Below the pieces are notes generated by a model. The model was not told the DNA's origin. It did not search any database and saw only the letters and a program-made list of their open reading frames with translations. The translations under genes and the position numbers were made by a program. 64,000 nucleotides of DNA from Mya arenaria. Its lineage: Eukaryota; Mollusca; Bivalvia; Myida; Myidae. The stretch is from the NCBI RefSeq assembly GCF_026914265.1, contig NC_069136.1:21760051-21824050 (forward strand). Direction: 5' to 3'. This document shows positions 44,201-56,099 of the stretch, in pieces. Within the stretch, counting starts at the first letter, position 1. Every line of letters begins with the position of its first letter.

Positions 44201-46886
44201 TATGCAAAAAGGCAATAAAAAGTAAAACAAGTGATATATATATATGTATTGATATATAACCAACCATGTTTTTTTACTCACCATATCGCAATCTTCCACA
44301 GGTGATACAACTGAATCACGACGATGTGAATTATATTTCGTTAAAATCATGTAAACAAACTTTGTTTCCCCCATTTATTTCTAGTAAGAGCCAAATTTGG
44401 CCTGAAATTGACTTACGGTATTCAAAAAAACAACTTTTAAATTCTATTGGAAAAAAGTGTGTCCTATATCAAGACATTTACGATATAAACATAATTATGC
44501 AGATGCTTTCATTCAATTGAACCACTGATTAACAGTGTTCTACATGCTTTATGTGTCTATGTTACACGGTTGCCTTGCAAACTTAAGTGACTGTACACAC
44601 ATTTGTACATTTTTTATCAGTTTCTTGCCCATAATTCAGAATTGCTAAAACTTGTAGAGTGACTTCCTCCATTACGTGATAAAGTACATAGAAGTATTAT
44701 CTATTGCAGGACTTACAGCCCTTCATGCAGCCATTATTGAAAACCATGAAGATGTTGCTGTTGGGCTTATCAGAGCTGGCTGTGGGGTCAAAAAGCGTGA
44801 CTCCAAGGGAAATCTCCCCATCCATTATGCAGTGAAGAATTCCCAAATTGGCATTATAAAACTGCTGGAAAAAGCAGGTTGTAAAAAGGGTTTATTTCAT
44901 TGTAATGCTTTGTTGGATTACGGTAGCACATTTACTGTGCTTTGTGGTATCCAAAGTTTATTTTAGAGTGATATTTTATTATGGTACTATTGCACTGCAG
45001 AAGTCAGAGCTCGTTTAACGGCCTAAGTGCATGTTATTTTAGGATGGGATCATGTAAGACCTGGTAAATTGAATAATATAGGAAATATTTGATAATGTAT
45101 TCAAATCTTGAAAGAAAACAGCTGTCTCAAATCTTGTTAGCAATACAGCAGATAGCAGGGTTATTCATCAAACTCCAGTGTTTTGAAAGTTAACAACTAA
45201 TTAACAAAATTCTGAGCACTCAGCCCATTAAGCAACTAGTGTGATTTGTCTAATATTTTTAGCATTGTTTTTGATCATTATAAAAAAGATACATGCCCTA
45301 TTATAATATACATGTATGTGGGTTGTTAGGAAAACTTGAGACTGTGTTTATAAACTTGGTACAATAAACATTTTTCCACCTGATAGATCCATTTATTGAT
45401 ATTCATGGCCAAGTTGGTATTCAGAACAAAGTTAAACATTACATTTTTCCTTTTTCGAAGTTGTTAACACTGTCGGAAGACATCAAAACTTAGCACAGAT
45501 TTTTGCAGACATGCCTTAAAGATTAGATTTGTTTTGTTTTAATTAGATAATTTTATATTTAGATATTTTATTTAACCATGACAGTATATTTCAATTGTAA
45601 CAACCCTCATTTTACAGGTTGCAGTATCGACAGCAGGAACAGCAATTTTGAGACACCCCTTACATTGGCAGTGCTGTCAGGGAATATCGACTGTATATCC
45701 ATCATTTTGAAACTTGGTAAAGACTTATGTGAACAAAACTTATTCATGTATCTTGATTAGGTTTTGATACTAAATGCTGAGCAGGACTCATGTAAGATTT
45801 TCTTTTTCTAAAAGTTTACCCATATTATCATTGGTGTTGTATTAAGTAGCGCTTATAAATAATATATTGTATGGCATGCAACAGCATTGTTCATATCATA
45901 AATAATTCTAAAATAACCAATTGGAATGGATATGCCTTGACATTTTAATTGCAAGTTTAACTCTTGGTTTAGAGTGTTTTTATTGGTATATTTAAAGCTA
46001 GTCAGGATATTTTTTGATGCATTTTCACATGTTGCAAGGGACAACAAGTACTTGCAGATTAAGGTTCGTAATTTAGAGTTGCGTTATGACCATTGTATGT
46101 CTGAAAAAAAAACACTTGAGCGTTGAGGTTCTTCCCAAAGCATTTTATTGAGCAACTATCTTACAAAGACAGCCAAATAAACACTTTAATACATATGCTT
46201 TTTAATTTACAGGATGTGATGTGAATGTCTCAAGGCCAGACAGGAGCACAGCTTTGCATACCTTGGTCTCCTGTTGTCATGGCAACCAAAAGTTCCACAA
46301 AATTCTGAAACTTCTGTTACTCGCTGATGCGGACATCGATGCTCAAGCTTTCAACACACTGGAGACTCCTCTTTATAGAGCAATTTCTTTGGGAAAACCA
46401 GATTTCGCAGAACTCCTTTTAGCATATGGTGCTGACATGAACTTATCTAGTCCATTTGACATAACAGCATTGCATTTAGCCTATATTAAGCAGTATTATC
46501 ATATAGCATCCATGATGTTGCATTGTGGTTTGATTTGGAAACGAGAAAGGTGGATAAAGCAGATTTCGACTTCAAACTGCGATCAGTCAAAGCATTTCCA
46601 TGACAACGTCATAGCAGTACGAAATAAACCACAAAATTTAGTTAACTTGTGCCGAACATCATTCAGAAAGAAAACAAGAGGACAGCTCTTCAGAATTTTA
46701 TCAGCTATGCACATGACTCCGAAGCCAGTGAAAAGCTACTTGTGTCTTTCTGATATGTGGCTGACATCTAGTCTATGTGACCTTGACCCGAAGGACTCAA
46801 GGTTAAGCTCCGATTTGGATGAATTTCTTGCTGATCCTGTGTCTGTGAAAATTGTCCCTCGACCAGATTTAGACTATGAGTACTAA
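41272..46886 (+). CDS. Ankyrin repeat and SOCS-box-like protein (ASB family), 7 coding exons
   Basis: Exons: 41272-41295, 42706-42781, 43662-43785, 43970-44172, 44710-44877, 45618-45716, 46213-46886. They total 1368 nt, i.e. 455 residues, and all phases agree. Roughly eight ankyrin repeats follow one another, for example GTPLHVACFNGNLSLVDALL, QTPLFIAALRGHFKVVKLL, LTALHAAIIENHEDVAVGLI, ETPLTLAVLSGNI, ETPLYRAISLGKPDFAELLL and ALHLAYIKQYYHIASMML. Near residues 370-410, PQNLVNLCRTSFRKKTRG resembles an elongin-binding BC box (LxxLCR), and MTPKPVKSYL sits where the Cul5 box (LPxP) lies. ASB proteins are substrate receptors of elongin B/C-CUL5 ligases. The specific ASB orthologue is not identified. 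The C-terminal ~40 residues after SYLCLSD are family-atypical. The start is MEMDTDSE; the exon probably begins after the acceptor at 41231. Confidence 0.9.
42065..42317. mobile_element. MITE family 3, copy in ASB intron 1
   Basis: tgttctgaaatttgttaaag ttaacaag at the left pairs with cttaaacaaagttctgaaca atctgccc at the right. The interior gagacaactgtttgtgct is shared with 12777-12995. Confidence 0.7.
45100..45230. mobile_element. MITE family 3, partial copy
   Basis: aaacagctgtctcaaatctt and gaaagttaacaactaattaa caaaattctgagcactcagccc are diverged family-3 segments. The left terminus is missing. It lies in an ASB intron. Confidence 0.5.
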
Positions 46887-47021
46887 CAGTTATAACAATT
46901 GCGCTTATTTTCTTAGAAAATGCCAAATATATTTGTTGAGCTCTCATTTAAAATGCATCTAACAGTGAAACCTCTGTATATTCTGTTTTCATTAGATAAA
47001 AACAATTTCAGTGTTATTGTC
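46887..47021 (+). other. Start of ASB 3' UTR
   Basis: Follows the TAA at 46884-46886. No coding sequence is seen. The UTR may continue through the MITE to any of several AATAAA hexamers (for example near 47567, 48716 and 49219). Confidence 0.4.
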
Positions 47022-47723
47022 TTTAAAGCTGCACTCTCACAGATTGACAGTTTGAACAACTACCATAGTTTATTGTTTTGGAATGATGAGCAAACTTTTA
47101 TTAAACATGTGGAAACCAGTGAGATAAGACTGCTGACAAAAGATCGGGTAGCAGTAAAATTTTCATATTTACATTCACAAAATGATATTTTATTTACTAT
47201 TTTGGGTTTGTTCAACTTTTTATATCTGTCAAAAATGGCCATATTTTTAAACTTTTTTTCCAATTATTGTACAACACAAAACCTGAAAGTAAGAATATGT
47301 AAATTGGTGATTCCTTATTTCAACTACATGAATGCAGATATAACCTTTCATTTTATGCTTGTTAAATTTCCCTCTTAAGGCTGCACTCTTACAGATTGAT
47401 TGTTTTGACAAGTTTTTTTTAATTTATTTTCATTTGGAATGAGCCAATTTTGCATAAATACCTGGAAACCAGTGATATAAGACTGATGATGAAGAGCAGA
47501 TCACAGTTTTCATTATAACATTTGAAAGTGTAGGTTTTATGGCTTAAAGTGTTACTAACGTTTTAAGAAAAATAAAATTTTCGGCCGTTTTCCAAACAAT
47601 TGAGATCTGTTCTAATGTGAGCTGACTTATATGACTGAATTGAAGGCATCGATGCTAAAATCAGCTGATTCAGAGATAAATAAAAATGTCAAAATTGTTA
47701 ATCTGTGAGTGTGTAGCTTTAAA
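47022..47723. mobile_element. MITE family 4, composite of two left ends and one right end
   Basis: ttaaagctgcactctcacag att at the left is matched by the inverse aatctgtgagtgtgtagctt taa at the right. A second left-end copy, aaggctgcactcttacagat t, lies at 47377. So two elements are nested or one is partly duplicated. A further right end lies at about 20590-20616. The 152-residue ORF inside is AT-rich chance sequence. Confidence 0.7.
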
Positions 47724-47923
47724 CATACAAAGAATCTCCACATTTCACTTTGTTTTTGGATTTCATCTCAAACAGCATGCGCTTTAATTTGTAACGCAAA
47801 AGAAAAAGGTAGCTTGTCAGTTGAATTTAAATGCTTTTTTCGCATTTTTGGTGATTGTTATGTATATTCAAAAAGAACTTTTAATGTTGGGAATTTTGAT
47901 TTTTTTTATATATATATATATAT

Positions 47924-47964
<41 letters not shown>

Positions 47965-49266
47965 TATGTTGATTTGAAGTATGGTATCACTTCTTGTTGT
48001 TTGTGTAAAGATACATCTCCCAATTCTCATGGTCTCTACGATATGAAATTTATGCAAGCAACAAGAAGTTAGTATATGTTATACTAGTATTATATATTAT
48101 AACAACACCAGAGATCAACCGACTAACTCAATTGTTTCATGTATATGCCAATTCATGCCTTAAAAGCAATTAGCAAACTTAATACCGTATTAAATTGCTC
48201 TAGTCAAAGTTGTTTTATATATACATACTTTTTGTTATACTTATACAGCTTGTTCCTGTGTTGATTATATCAGAGTTTCTTTATTTAATGTATTCTCGTG
48301 GCCTGAAGATTTAGATTTAAATTATATCTTGCTGTTTTGAAACATTTTGATATTACTACCAATTACTGTTGAAACTGTGACCCTTTCTGCTGTTAAATCA
48401 GTGTCAGTGCATCAGTATGTCAAGAATGGCTGAACTTCAAAAAAAGATTGTTTTTTCTTTAACAACTAAACACCAATTATGTGTTTTAAGAATTAAAAAA
48501 AAGAAAAACATGTTTTAGTGGGATATGAGATTAGGATGATTTTTTTTTAAATATGGAGCATTCTCTGTAACATATGTTCCCGCTTATTAGACAAGAAAAA
48601 TGGGTCCCGATTTTAACCTTGTAAGAGAGGCTTCAAGAAATTCAGAAAGAATCGAGTCAAAATCAGTAATATTTAGGCTACAGTATTTGACTGTCTTTTG
48701 ATAACACTCAAATAAAAGTGACAAGATTACAACCATCGGATTAACACAACCATCTGCTTTGTTTCGCTAGGATGAATACTCAATATTTTCTAACTAGCAG
48801 ATATTTTCTAATTTACAAAATTAATGCTTGTTATTGGTCAAAACACATGGTAGATCACACATGTTTCCGTGAGAGTGAGATATCCATATTCTTATTTTTT
48901 CCAGTGTGGATGAAAATATAAAAAAATAAATATGAATGGCCCATTCTCAATTATATTTTTTGTTTGTAAGCTTTTACCATGTCTTCCTGATTTTTAATAA
49001 GTTTAACTAAAAAAAAGTTTACCTTGTGAAATTCATAATTGTGAAATTTTATTGTTTTATTGTTCTTCAGTTAACACTCAAGTGACAATAGGCATGCATA
49101 CATTTTTTTACAACTTAAGAACAACTGGTAGCTTTCCCACTTTACCACTTATGTTAAGATATGTTAGCATTTTGTTGTTTAAGTATATTTAACTAAAATG
49201 AAATGATAAATGTTATGTTAATAAAGCAATTGAATATTGTTATGTCTTTAAGTAATAGTTAAAACT
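47724..49266. other. AT-rich stretch without recognised genes
   Basis: Contains an (AT)n run at about 47908-47961 and otherwise no exon, RNA gene or element that can be supported. It could include the distal 3' UTR of the ASB gene. Confidence 0.5.
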
Positions 49267-49400
49267 AGGGATGGAAGCGAATATCCGAATATCCGAGTAT
49301 CCGGATATCACGCAAGTATTCGGATACCATAATGGGTATTTGAATATTCGTTAAGAATTAAACTTTCAATGAAAAAGCTTAGCCAAGTTTCCAAGTTTAT
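49267..49400 (+). mobile_element. Single end of a hAT-like element related to 4356-5341
   Basis: tagggatggaagcgaatatc cgaatatccgag resembles the left terminus at 4356 (tagggatgcaaacgaat...cgaatattcg). No matching right end is found before the LINE, so the element is truncated. Confidence 0.6.
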
Positions 49401-49569
49401 TTCGTATAACTCATGTCACAAAACATGACAAAAAGAGTATTGAAATATATATATATATACAACTATATAAAGAACGAGAATAGTCTCAACATTTTAAGAC
49501 ATAATCTATAAGAATAAATAAATTCAGTCAGTGTTATCCAATATTAACATTATACCTTTATAATGGAGG

Positions 49570-52421
49570 AGGTATTTAAAGGGAAACAAAATGCATCAAT
49601 GTATGTATCATTATGAGAATCTAACCATTATCTCTTTAATAAGCTTACAGAGTTTTTCAAAATGTATACCTGAATCAGGTCTTATTTGCATTACTTGTTT
49701 AAATTTAATAATATTTGGATGTCTAGACTCTAATATATTTATTATCAAGACAACTTTTTCTTTTACCAACAAATTCTTGACATTCCAACAAATAATGATA
49801 TTCATCTCCTATGCTATTATCGTTACAAAATAAACATTTTCTATCGTTGTATTCTACATTATTCCAGCTTCCAATTTCCACAGGTAATTTGTTATTTTTA
49901 GTTCTAAATTTTATCATATATCGCAAGAGTTTGTAATGTGTCTGTACAAGATAATTTTCAAATTCAAACTTTTCTTTATACAATCTATAATTTATACATT
50001 TTCTAGAAGTATTTATAGTAGAAAACCATTCATTAATAAAGAGATCGGACAATTTTTGATAAACAGTTTTCTTTAACCATAATCTGTTTAAAAAGTCATG
50101 ACTCTGCCAAATGTTAATATGCCCGCATTTAATCAATATTTCCTTAATATTACGAATCCACTGGAAATAGGACTGTCGTGGATTTTCGGAAAACATAAAT
50201 CTACTAGGACAATATTATATAAAGATACAGTAAGTTTAGGTAACGGTGGGGTTATTAATTTTGACCAAAAGTCAATCAAACGTGTATTAATGTCAATATT
50301 TAGAGGTTTAACACCAGTTTCGCCATATACAATACAGTTTGGTGTACTGCTCTTGACACCTAACACATATTTCAAATACTTTAGTTGAACTTTCTTGAGA
50401 ATATTAATATTACCATAACCCCAACATTCACATCCATATAACAAAATAGGTTTGACAACTTTGTGAAATAAATCAATTTGCAATTCAATAGAAAGACAAT
50501 GATATCTAGCTTTCTTCAACAAAACAAACATAGCTTTAGTGGCTTGCTTTGCGATATATTCTTTTGCTTTGAAAAACGAACCACTTCTACTAATTAACAC
50601 ACATAAATATTTATATTCGTTTACTATTTCTAATTTATCATCGCATAGAAGGAATTCGTGTTCAACACGTCTTCCCTTCGAAAAAATAAGCACTTTTGTT
50701 TTTGTGGTGTTAACAGTAAGTTGCCATCTTTTACAATAATGTTCATATATGTTTAGAGCATTTTGCAGATCTGTATATGATTCTGCCAATATGACTGTGT
50801 CATCTGCATAGAGCAATACAAATAACTTTAAAAAATCTATCAAACGAACATCATCATCATGTTTATACACAATTGTACCATTAACAATATTACTATTTGC
50901 AAAAAAGCTATGTAAATCATTCACAAACATAGAAAATAACAACGGAGAAAGACTCGCCCTGCCTTACACCTATACCTATAGTACAAGGGAAATAGTTTGA
51001 CTTTACACCATTAACACGTACACAACTTTTAGCATTTTCATACATATTTTTTAGAATTTGTATAAATTTCACTGCTATACACATTATATCTAATTTAAGC
51101 CACAAGTAGCTTCTATTTATGGTATCAAATGCTCCTTTAAGATCTATGAATGCACAAAATAACTTTTTCTTTGAATTATGAAGAAGGTCTATTAACATAT
51201 TTATGACAAACATATTGTCCACTGTTGAATATCCTTGTCTAAAACCTGATTGATATTCACTTAACAAATCATGATTCTTGACAAATTTTTGAAATCTGTT
51301 ATTCAGTATTATGGTAAACAATTTACCAAAACAACTAAGTAAAGTGATTGGTCTATAATTTACAGGATCAGATGTATCACCTTTATTTTTATAAATTGGA
51401 TGTATAATACCAACGGTCCAGTTTTGTGGTACAAGACCTTTATCAAACATAATGTTAAAAAGTTTAATATAAACTTCTTTGAAACAACAATAAGAATATT
51501 TGATCTTCATTTAAAATATTATCTTCACCACAAGCTTTATTGTTCTTTAATTGTTTAATCGCTTTTTCAATTTCATCATATGTAATTGGTATATTTAACT
51601 CATTTCCGTCAATATCAATATTTTCCATATTATCGTCGTTCAGGTCAATATTATCAGAATTAGCATTGGAGTTAATATTTTTGAAATGATTATACATATC
51701 TTCTAAAGATGCATTGACATTACTAGACTGTTTAGATTTTAAAACTTTCCAAAATTCTTTTGGCTTAGCCTTACTCATTTGCTTCAGTCTAATAGCCTTT
51801 TCGTTTGTTTTTATTGCAGAATCTAGAAAAAACTTGACCAATACTCGAAACAACATGGTTCAATGCATCTATATTTGTATCGTTTTCATTTTCAAGACTA
51901 GTTAACTCTCTAAGTACATCCTCAATCTTATTTGAATTGATATTATTAATAAAATCATTTTTTTTGCTAGCATTCCACAGTTTTGCAACAACTTTATCAT
52001 CACAGGAATGTTTAAAACTAGATTTACACTAAAATGTTAACAACATATGTACAGGACTATGAACATCTAAAAAATGTTAGAAAATTCATCTATGCTTAAT
52101 TGAATAACATTAGCAAAAATATTAGGTGTACAAATAAAATAATCAACCATGCTAACACCTTTGCAAGTTGTTTTGCCCTTAAAAATCAGCAATCGTACGG
52201 CCATTCAAAATGTACATATTGTTTAGTTGTAAAAAGTCAACTAGCTTTCGACCACAATCATTAGTTATTAAATCCGTATTAAATTTCTGTTTGCGTACAT
52301 TAGCTGAAAAATATTTTTCATTCATCTGTAAATCTTCATAAAGTTCATCTAAATGCATTTCATGAAATATATCGTAGTCACTATATATATACTCTTCTAT
52401 GTCTTTTGTTCTCAAAGATAT
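49570..52421 (-). pseudogene. Broken non-LTR retrotransposon (APE endonuclease remnant, reverse transcriptase, C-terminal zinc motif)
   Basis: Read on the - strand, three main blocks occur. Around 52415-52080 is the end of an AP-type endonuclease (NDCGRKLVDFLQLNNMYILN, then SMVDYFI in a shifted frame). From 51856 to 50133 is a reverse transcriptase: NYRPITLLSCFGKLFTIILN, LLSEYQSGFRQGYSTVDNM, CAFIDLKGAFDTINR, GVRQGE, LLYADDTVILAES (YADD catalytic motif), TKTKVLIFSKG. At 50196-49723 is a C-terminal CLFCNDNS...HYLLEC Cys/His motif. Frameshifts near 52185, 51490, 50930 and 50180 break the frame. The first half of the endonuclease is missing, so it is 5' truncated at about 52421, exactly where a palindrome begins. 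The clade (Jockey/I/RTE) was not resolved. Confidence 0.9.
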
Positions 52422-52502
52422 AGAGATAGCATCCTAGTCAGAGTTAGCATATATGTTTTAACTTAAAACATATATGCTAACTCTGACTAGGATGCTATCT
52501 CT
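52422..52502. repeat. Perfect 81-bp palindrome (40-bp arms, 1-bp centre)
   Basis: The left arm begins agagatagcatcctagtcag and ends tgttttaa. A single c at 52462 follows, then the exact reverse complement (ttaaaacatatatgctaac to ctatctct). The right arm runs straight into the 32-bp minisatellite, whose first unit it resembles. The left arm abuts the 5'-truncated LINE. Confidence 0.97.
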
Positions 52503-54250
52503 GCCATCTTGTATGCTCAATCTGTCTAAGAGGTCATCTTGTATATGCTCAATCTGACTAAAGGGCCATCTTGTATATGTTCAATTTGACGAAGATGCCT
52601 TCTTCCATAGCTATTTCTGGCTAAGAAGCCATCTTGTATATGATTAATCTGACTAAGAAGCCATAATGTATATGATCAATCTGACTAAGAAGCCATCTTG
52701 TATATGCTCAATCTGATGAAAGAGGCCATCTTGTATATGCTCAATCTGACTAAGAGGCCATCTTGTATATGCTCAATCTGACTAAGAGGCCATCTTGTAT
52801 GCTAATTCTGACTATGAGGCCATGTTTTATATGCTCAATCTGACTAAGAGACCATCTTGTATATGCTCATTCTGACAAAGAGGCCATGTTGTATAGGCTC
52901 ATCTTGTTTATGCTAAATCTGACAAAAGAGGCCATCTTGTATACTCATTCTGACTATGAAGCCATCTTGTATATGCTCAATCTGACGAAGAGGCCATGTT
53001 GTATAGTTTTAATCTTACTAATAGGTCAGCTTGTATATGATCAATTTGACTAAGAGGCCATCTTGTATGCTCTTCTGACTATGAGGCCATCTTGTATATG
53101 CTCCATCTGACAAAGAGGCCATCTTGTAAATGCTCAATCTTACGATGAAGCCATTTTGTATATGCTCAATCTTATGAAGAGGCCATCATGTATATGCTCA
53201 ATCTAATGAAGAGCCTATTTTGTATACACTTAATCTGACTAGGCTAGGGGACCATCTTGTATATGCTCATTCTGACTATGAGGCCATCTTGTTTATTCTC
53301 CATCTGACTAAGAGGCCATCTTGTATATGCTTAATCTGATGGAAGAGGCCATCTTGTATATGCTCCATCTGACTAAGAGGCCATCTTGTATATGGTTAAT
53401 CTGACTATGCTAGGGGGCCATCTTGTATATGCTCATTCTGACTAGGCTAGTGGGTAATCTTGTATATGCTCAATCTGACTAGGCTAGGGGCCATCATGTA
53501 TATGCCCAATCTGACTATGAGACCATCTTGTATATGTTCCATCTGACTAAGAGGCCATCTTGTATATGCTCAATCTGACTATGAGGCCATCTTGTATATG
53601 CTCCATCTGACTAAGAGGCCATCTTGTATATGATCCATCTGACTAGGAGGCCATCTTGTTTATGCTCCATCTGACTAAGAGGCCATCTTGTATATGCTCC
53701 ATCTGACTTAGAGGCCATCTTGTTTATGTTCCATCTGACTAAGAGGCCATCTTGTTTATGCTCCATCTGACTAAGAGGCCATCTTGTATACACCCAATCT
53801 GACTAGGCTATGGGGCCATCTTGTATATATGCTCATTCTGACTATGAGGCCATCTTGTATATGCTCCATCTGACTAAGAGGCCATCTTGTTTATGCTCCA
53901 TCTGACTAAGAGGCCATCTTGTATATGTTCCATCTGACTAGGCTAGGGGCCATCTTGTTATGTATATGCTCAATCTGACTAAGAGGCCATCTTTTATATG
54001 CTCCATCTGACTAAGAGGCCATCTTGTATATGCTAAATCTGACTAGGCTAGGGGGCCATCTTGCATATGCTCAATCTTACTAGGCTATGGGCCATCTTGT
54101 ATATGCTCATTCTGACTATGAGGCCATCTTGTATACGCTCCATCTGACTAAGAGGCCATCTTGTTTATGCTCCATCTGACTAAGAGGTCATCTTGTATAT
54201 GCTCAATCTGACTAAGAGGCCATCTTGTATATGCTCAATCTGACTATTAA
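52503..54250. repeat. Large minisatellite, 32-bp unit, about 55 copies
   Basis: The unit is aagaggccatcttgtatatg followed by ctcaatctgact, with variants (ctccat, ttcatt, ggctaggggg). Slightly longer units carry aggctaggg. There is no credible coding potential. Confidence 0.95.
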
Positions 54251-54509
54251 AGATAAAGAATATTAAAGATAACCTTTTAAAATTTGCTTTTCTGAGTCAG
54301 AGACTCAGACATTAGTGAATATATGTTCTGTAGTCAGTATCTACAGAAGACACGGGTGAGAGGATGGCCTCACAACTAAACAATAAACAAGGGATGCAAA
54401 ACATCACAAACTGACAAAAACGGACTATATGTCTTTATTAATTAATGTTAGGGTTATCACTTTGGAATGGTTTGAACAGAAACAGGTGTTCACTAAGTTT
54501 AAACTAGTT
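54251..54509. other. Spacer between the two minisatellites
   Basis: Unique AT-rich sequence with no recognised feature. Confidence 0.6.
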
Positions 54510-55730
54510 TATGACTTCCCCATGCACACTTATTGGTTCTCCAACTCTACCTCATTGGTTAGCAACTACCTCACATTTATGGGTACTTAACCTCACTCTA
54601 ATGGGTACCCAACCTCACACTAATGGGTACTCAACCTCACACTTAAGTGAACTCAACTTCACACTTATGGCTACTCAACCTCACACTCAGGGGTACTCAA
54701 CCTCACACTTAAGCAAACTCAACTTCACACTTATGGGTACTCAACCTCACACTTAAGTGAACTCAACTTCACACTTATGGGATCTCAACCTCACACTTAA
54801 GTGAACTCAACTTCACAGTTATGGGTACTCCACCTCACACTCATTGGTACTCAACCTCACACTTGACAGTACCCAACCTCACATCATGGTAACTCATAGT
54901 TATGGGTTCTCAACCTCACACTTATGGGTTCACAACCTCACACTTATGGGTTCTCAACCTCACATATATTGGTACTCAACGTCAGACTTGGCAGTACACA
55001 ACCTCACATTATGGGAACTCAACCTCATAGTTATGGGTTCTCAACCTCACAGGTATGGATAATCAATCACACACTGTAGGATACTTAATCTTACACCGTA
55101 GGGTACTCAACCTCACTCTTATGGGTACTCAGCCTCACAGTCATTGGTACTCAACCTCACACTTGGTGGTACTCAACCTCACACTTGGTGGTACTCAACT
55201 TCACACTTTTGGGTTCTCAACCTCACATTTATTGGAACTCAACCTCACACTTATGGGTACTCAACCTCACACTCATTGGTACTCAACCTCACACTTGGTG
55301 GTACTCAACCTCACATTTATTGGAACTCAACCTCACACTCATTGGTACTCAACCTCACACTTGGCTGTACTCAACCTCACATTATGGGAACTCAACCTAA
55401 CCTCACACTTGGCGGTACTCAACTTCACACTTGGCGGTATTCAACCTCACACTCATTGGTACTCAACCTCACCTCACACTCATTGGTACTCAACCTCACA
55501 TTATGGGTATTCAACCTCACACCTGGCGGTACTCAACTTCACACTTTTGGGTTCTCATCCTCACATTTATTGGTACTCAACCTCACACTTGGCGGTACTC
55601 AACCTCACATTTTGGGTTCTCAACCCCACACTTAGGGGTTCTCAACCTCACACTTATTGGTACTCAACATCACACTTGGCAGTTCTCAACCTCACATTAT
55701 GGGTACTCAACCTCACATTTATGATCCAAT
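54510..55730. repeat. Large minisatellite, 22-bp unit, about 55 copies
   Basis: The unit is roughly cacacttatgggtactcaac ct, with variants ttggtggtactc, tcattggtactc and attatgggaactc. Because 22 = 3x7+1 and the unit lacks stops in the + frames, long overlapping ORFs appear in all three frames (up to 234 codons), each a 22-residue repeat. These are by-products of the repeat. Confidence 0.95.
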
Positions 55731-56099
55731 CTTGCACTTGTCCCAACATATATCTATAAATGTTTCTATATGAGGTAAGGTAAGAGGCTACAGATAAAGA
55801 CATAAATGACTTAACATATTCATAATTTAATAACAACATTACTGACACATAATGATCCTGACTTCAGAATTCAACAAATCCCAGGATAATTATTCAATTT
55901 CACAAGCTTGTTAAATTAGGTTTCTTGCCTTTAATCTTGTTTGTTTAATCATTTTTAACGACATTCCTGAATAATCCAAATTTAACAATAATAAAACCAC
56001 TATTGCCAAAATGCTACAAAACACAGCTAATTGCCAGTACTCATTGAAACACACACTAGTCACATTTAAAATTTCAGTCTCAGAAGTGAAACGTAACAG
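55731..56099 (-). other. Probable 3' UTR of the IRAK-like gene
   Basis: Lies directly downstream (on the - strand) of the stop at 56100. It has no ORF or element of note, and AATAAA is not obvious before the 22-bp minisatellite. Confidence 0.35.

Noticed and set aside
46920..47378. 152-codon ORF after the ASB gene
   Set aside because: Lies within a MITE composite, Phe/Leu/Asn-rich from AT content, with no similarity recognised and no splice support.
49723..52415. Functional reverse transcriptase gene
   Set aside because: At least four frame breaks and a missing endonuclease N terminus; annotated as a dead LINE.
52503..54250. CRISPR-like regular repeats
   Set aside because: Units are directly tandem without unique spacers, in a eukaryotic context; it is a minisatellite.
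55055..55759. 234-codon ORF and two others rich in LTLxGTQPHT
   Set aside because: These are produced by the stop-free 22-bp minisatellite cycling through three frames; the longest ends just past the array.
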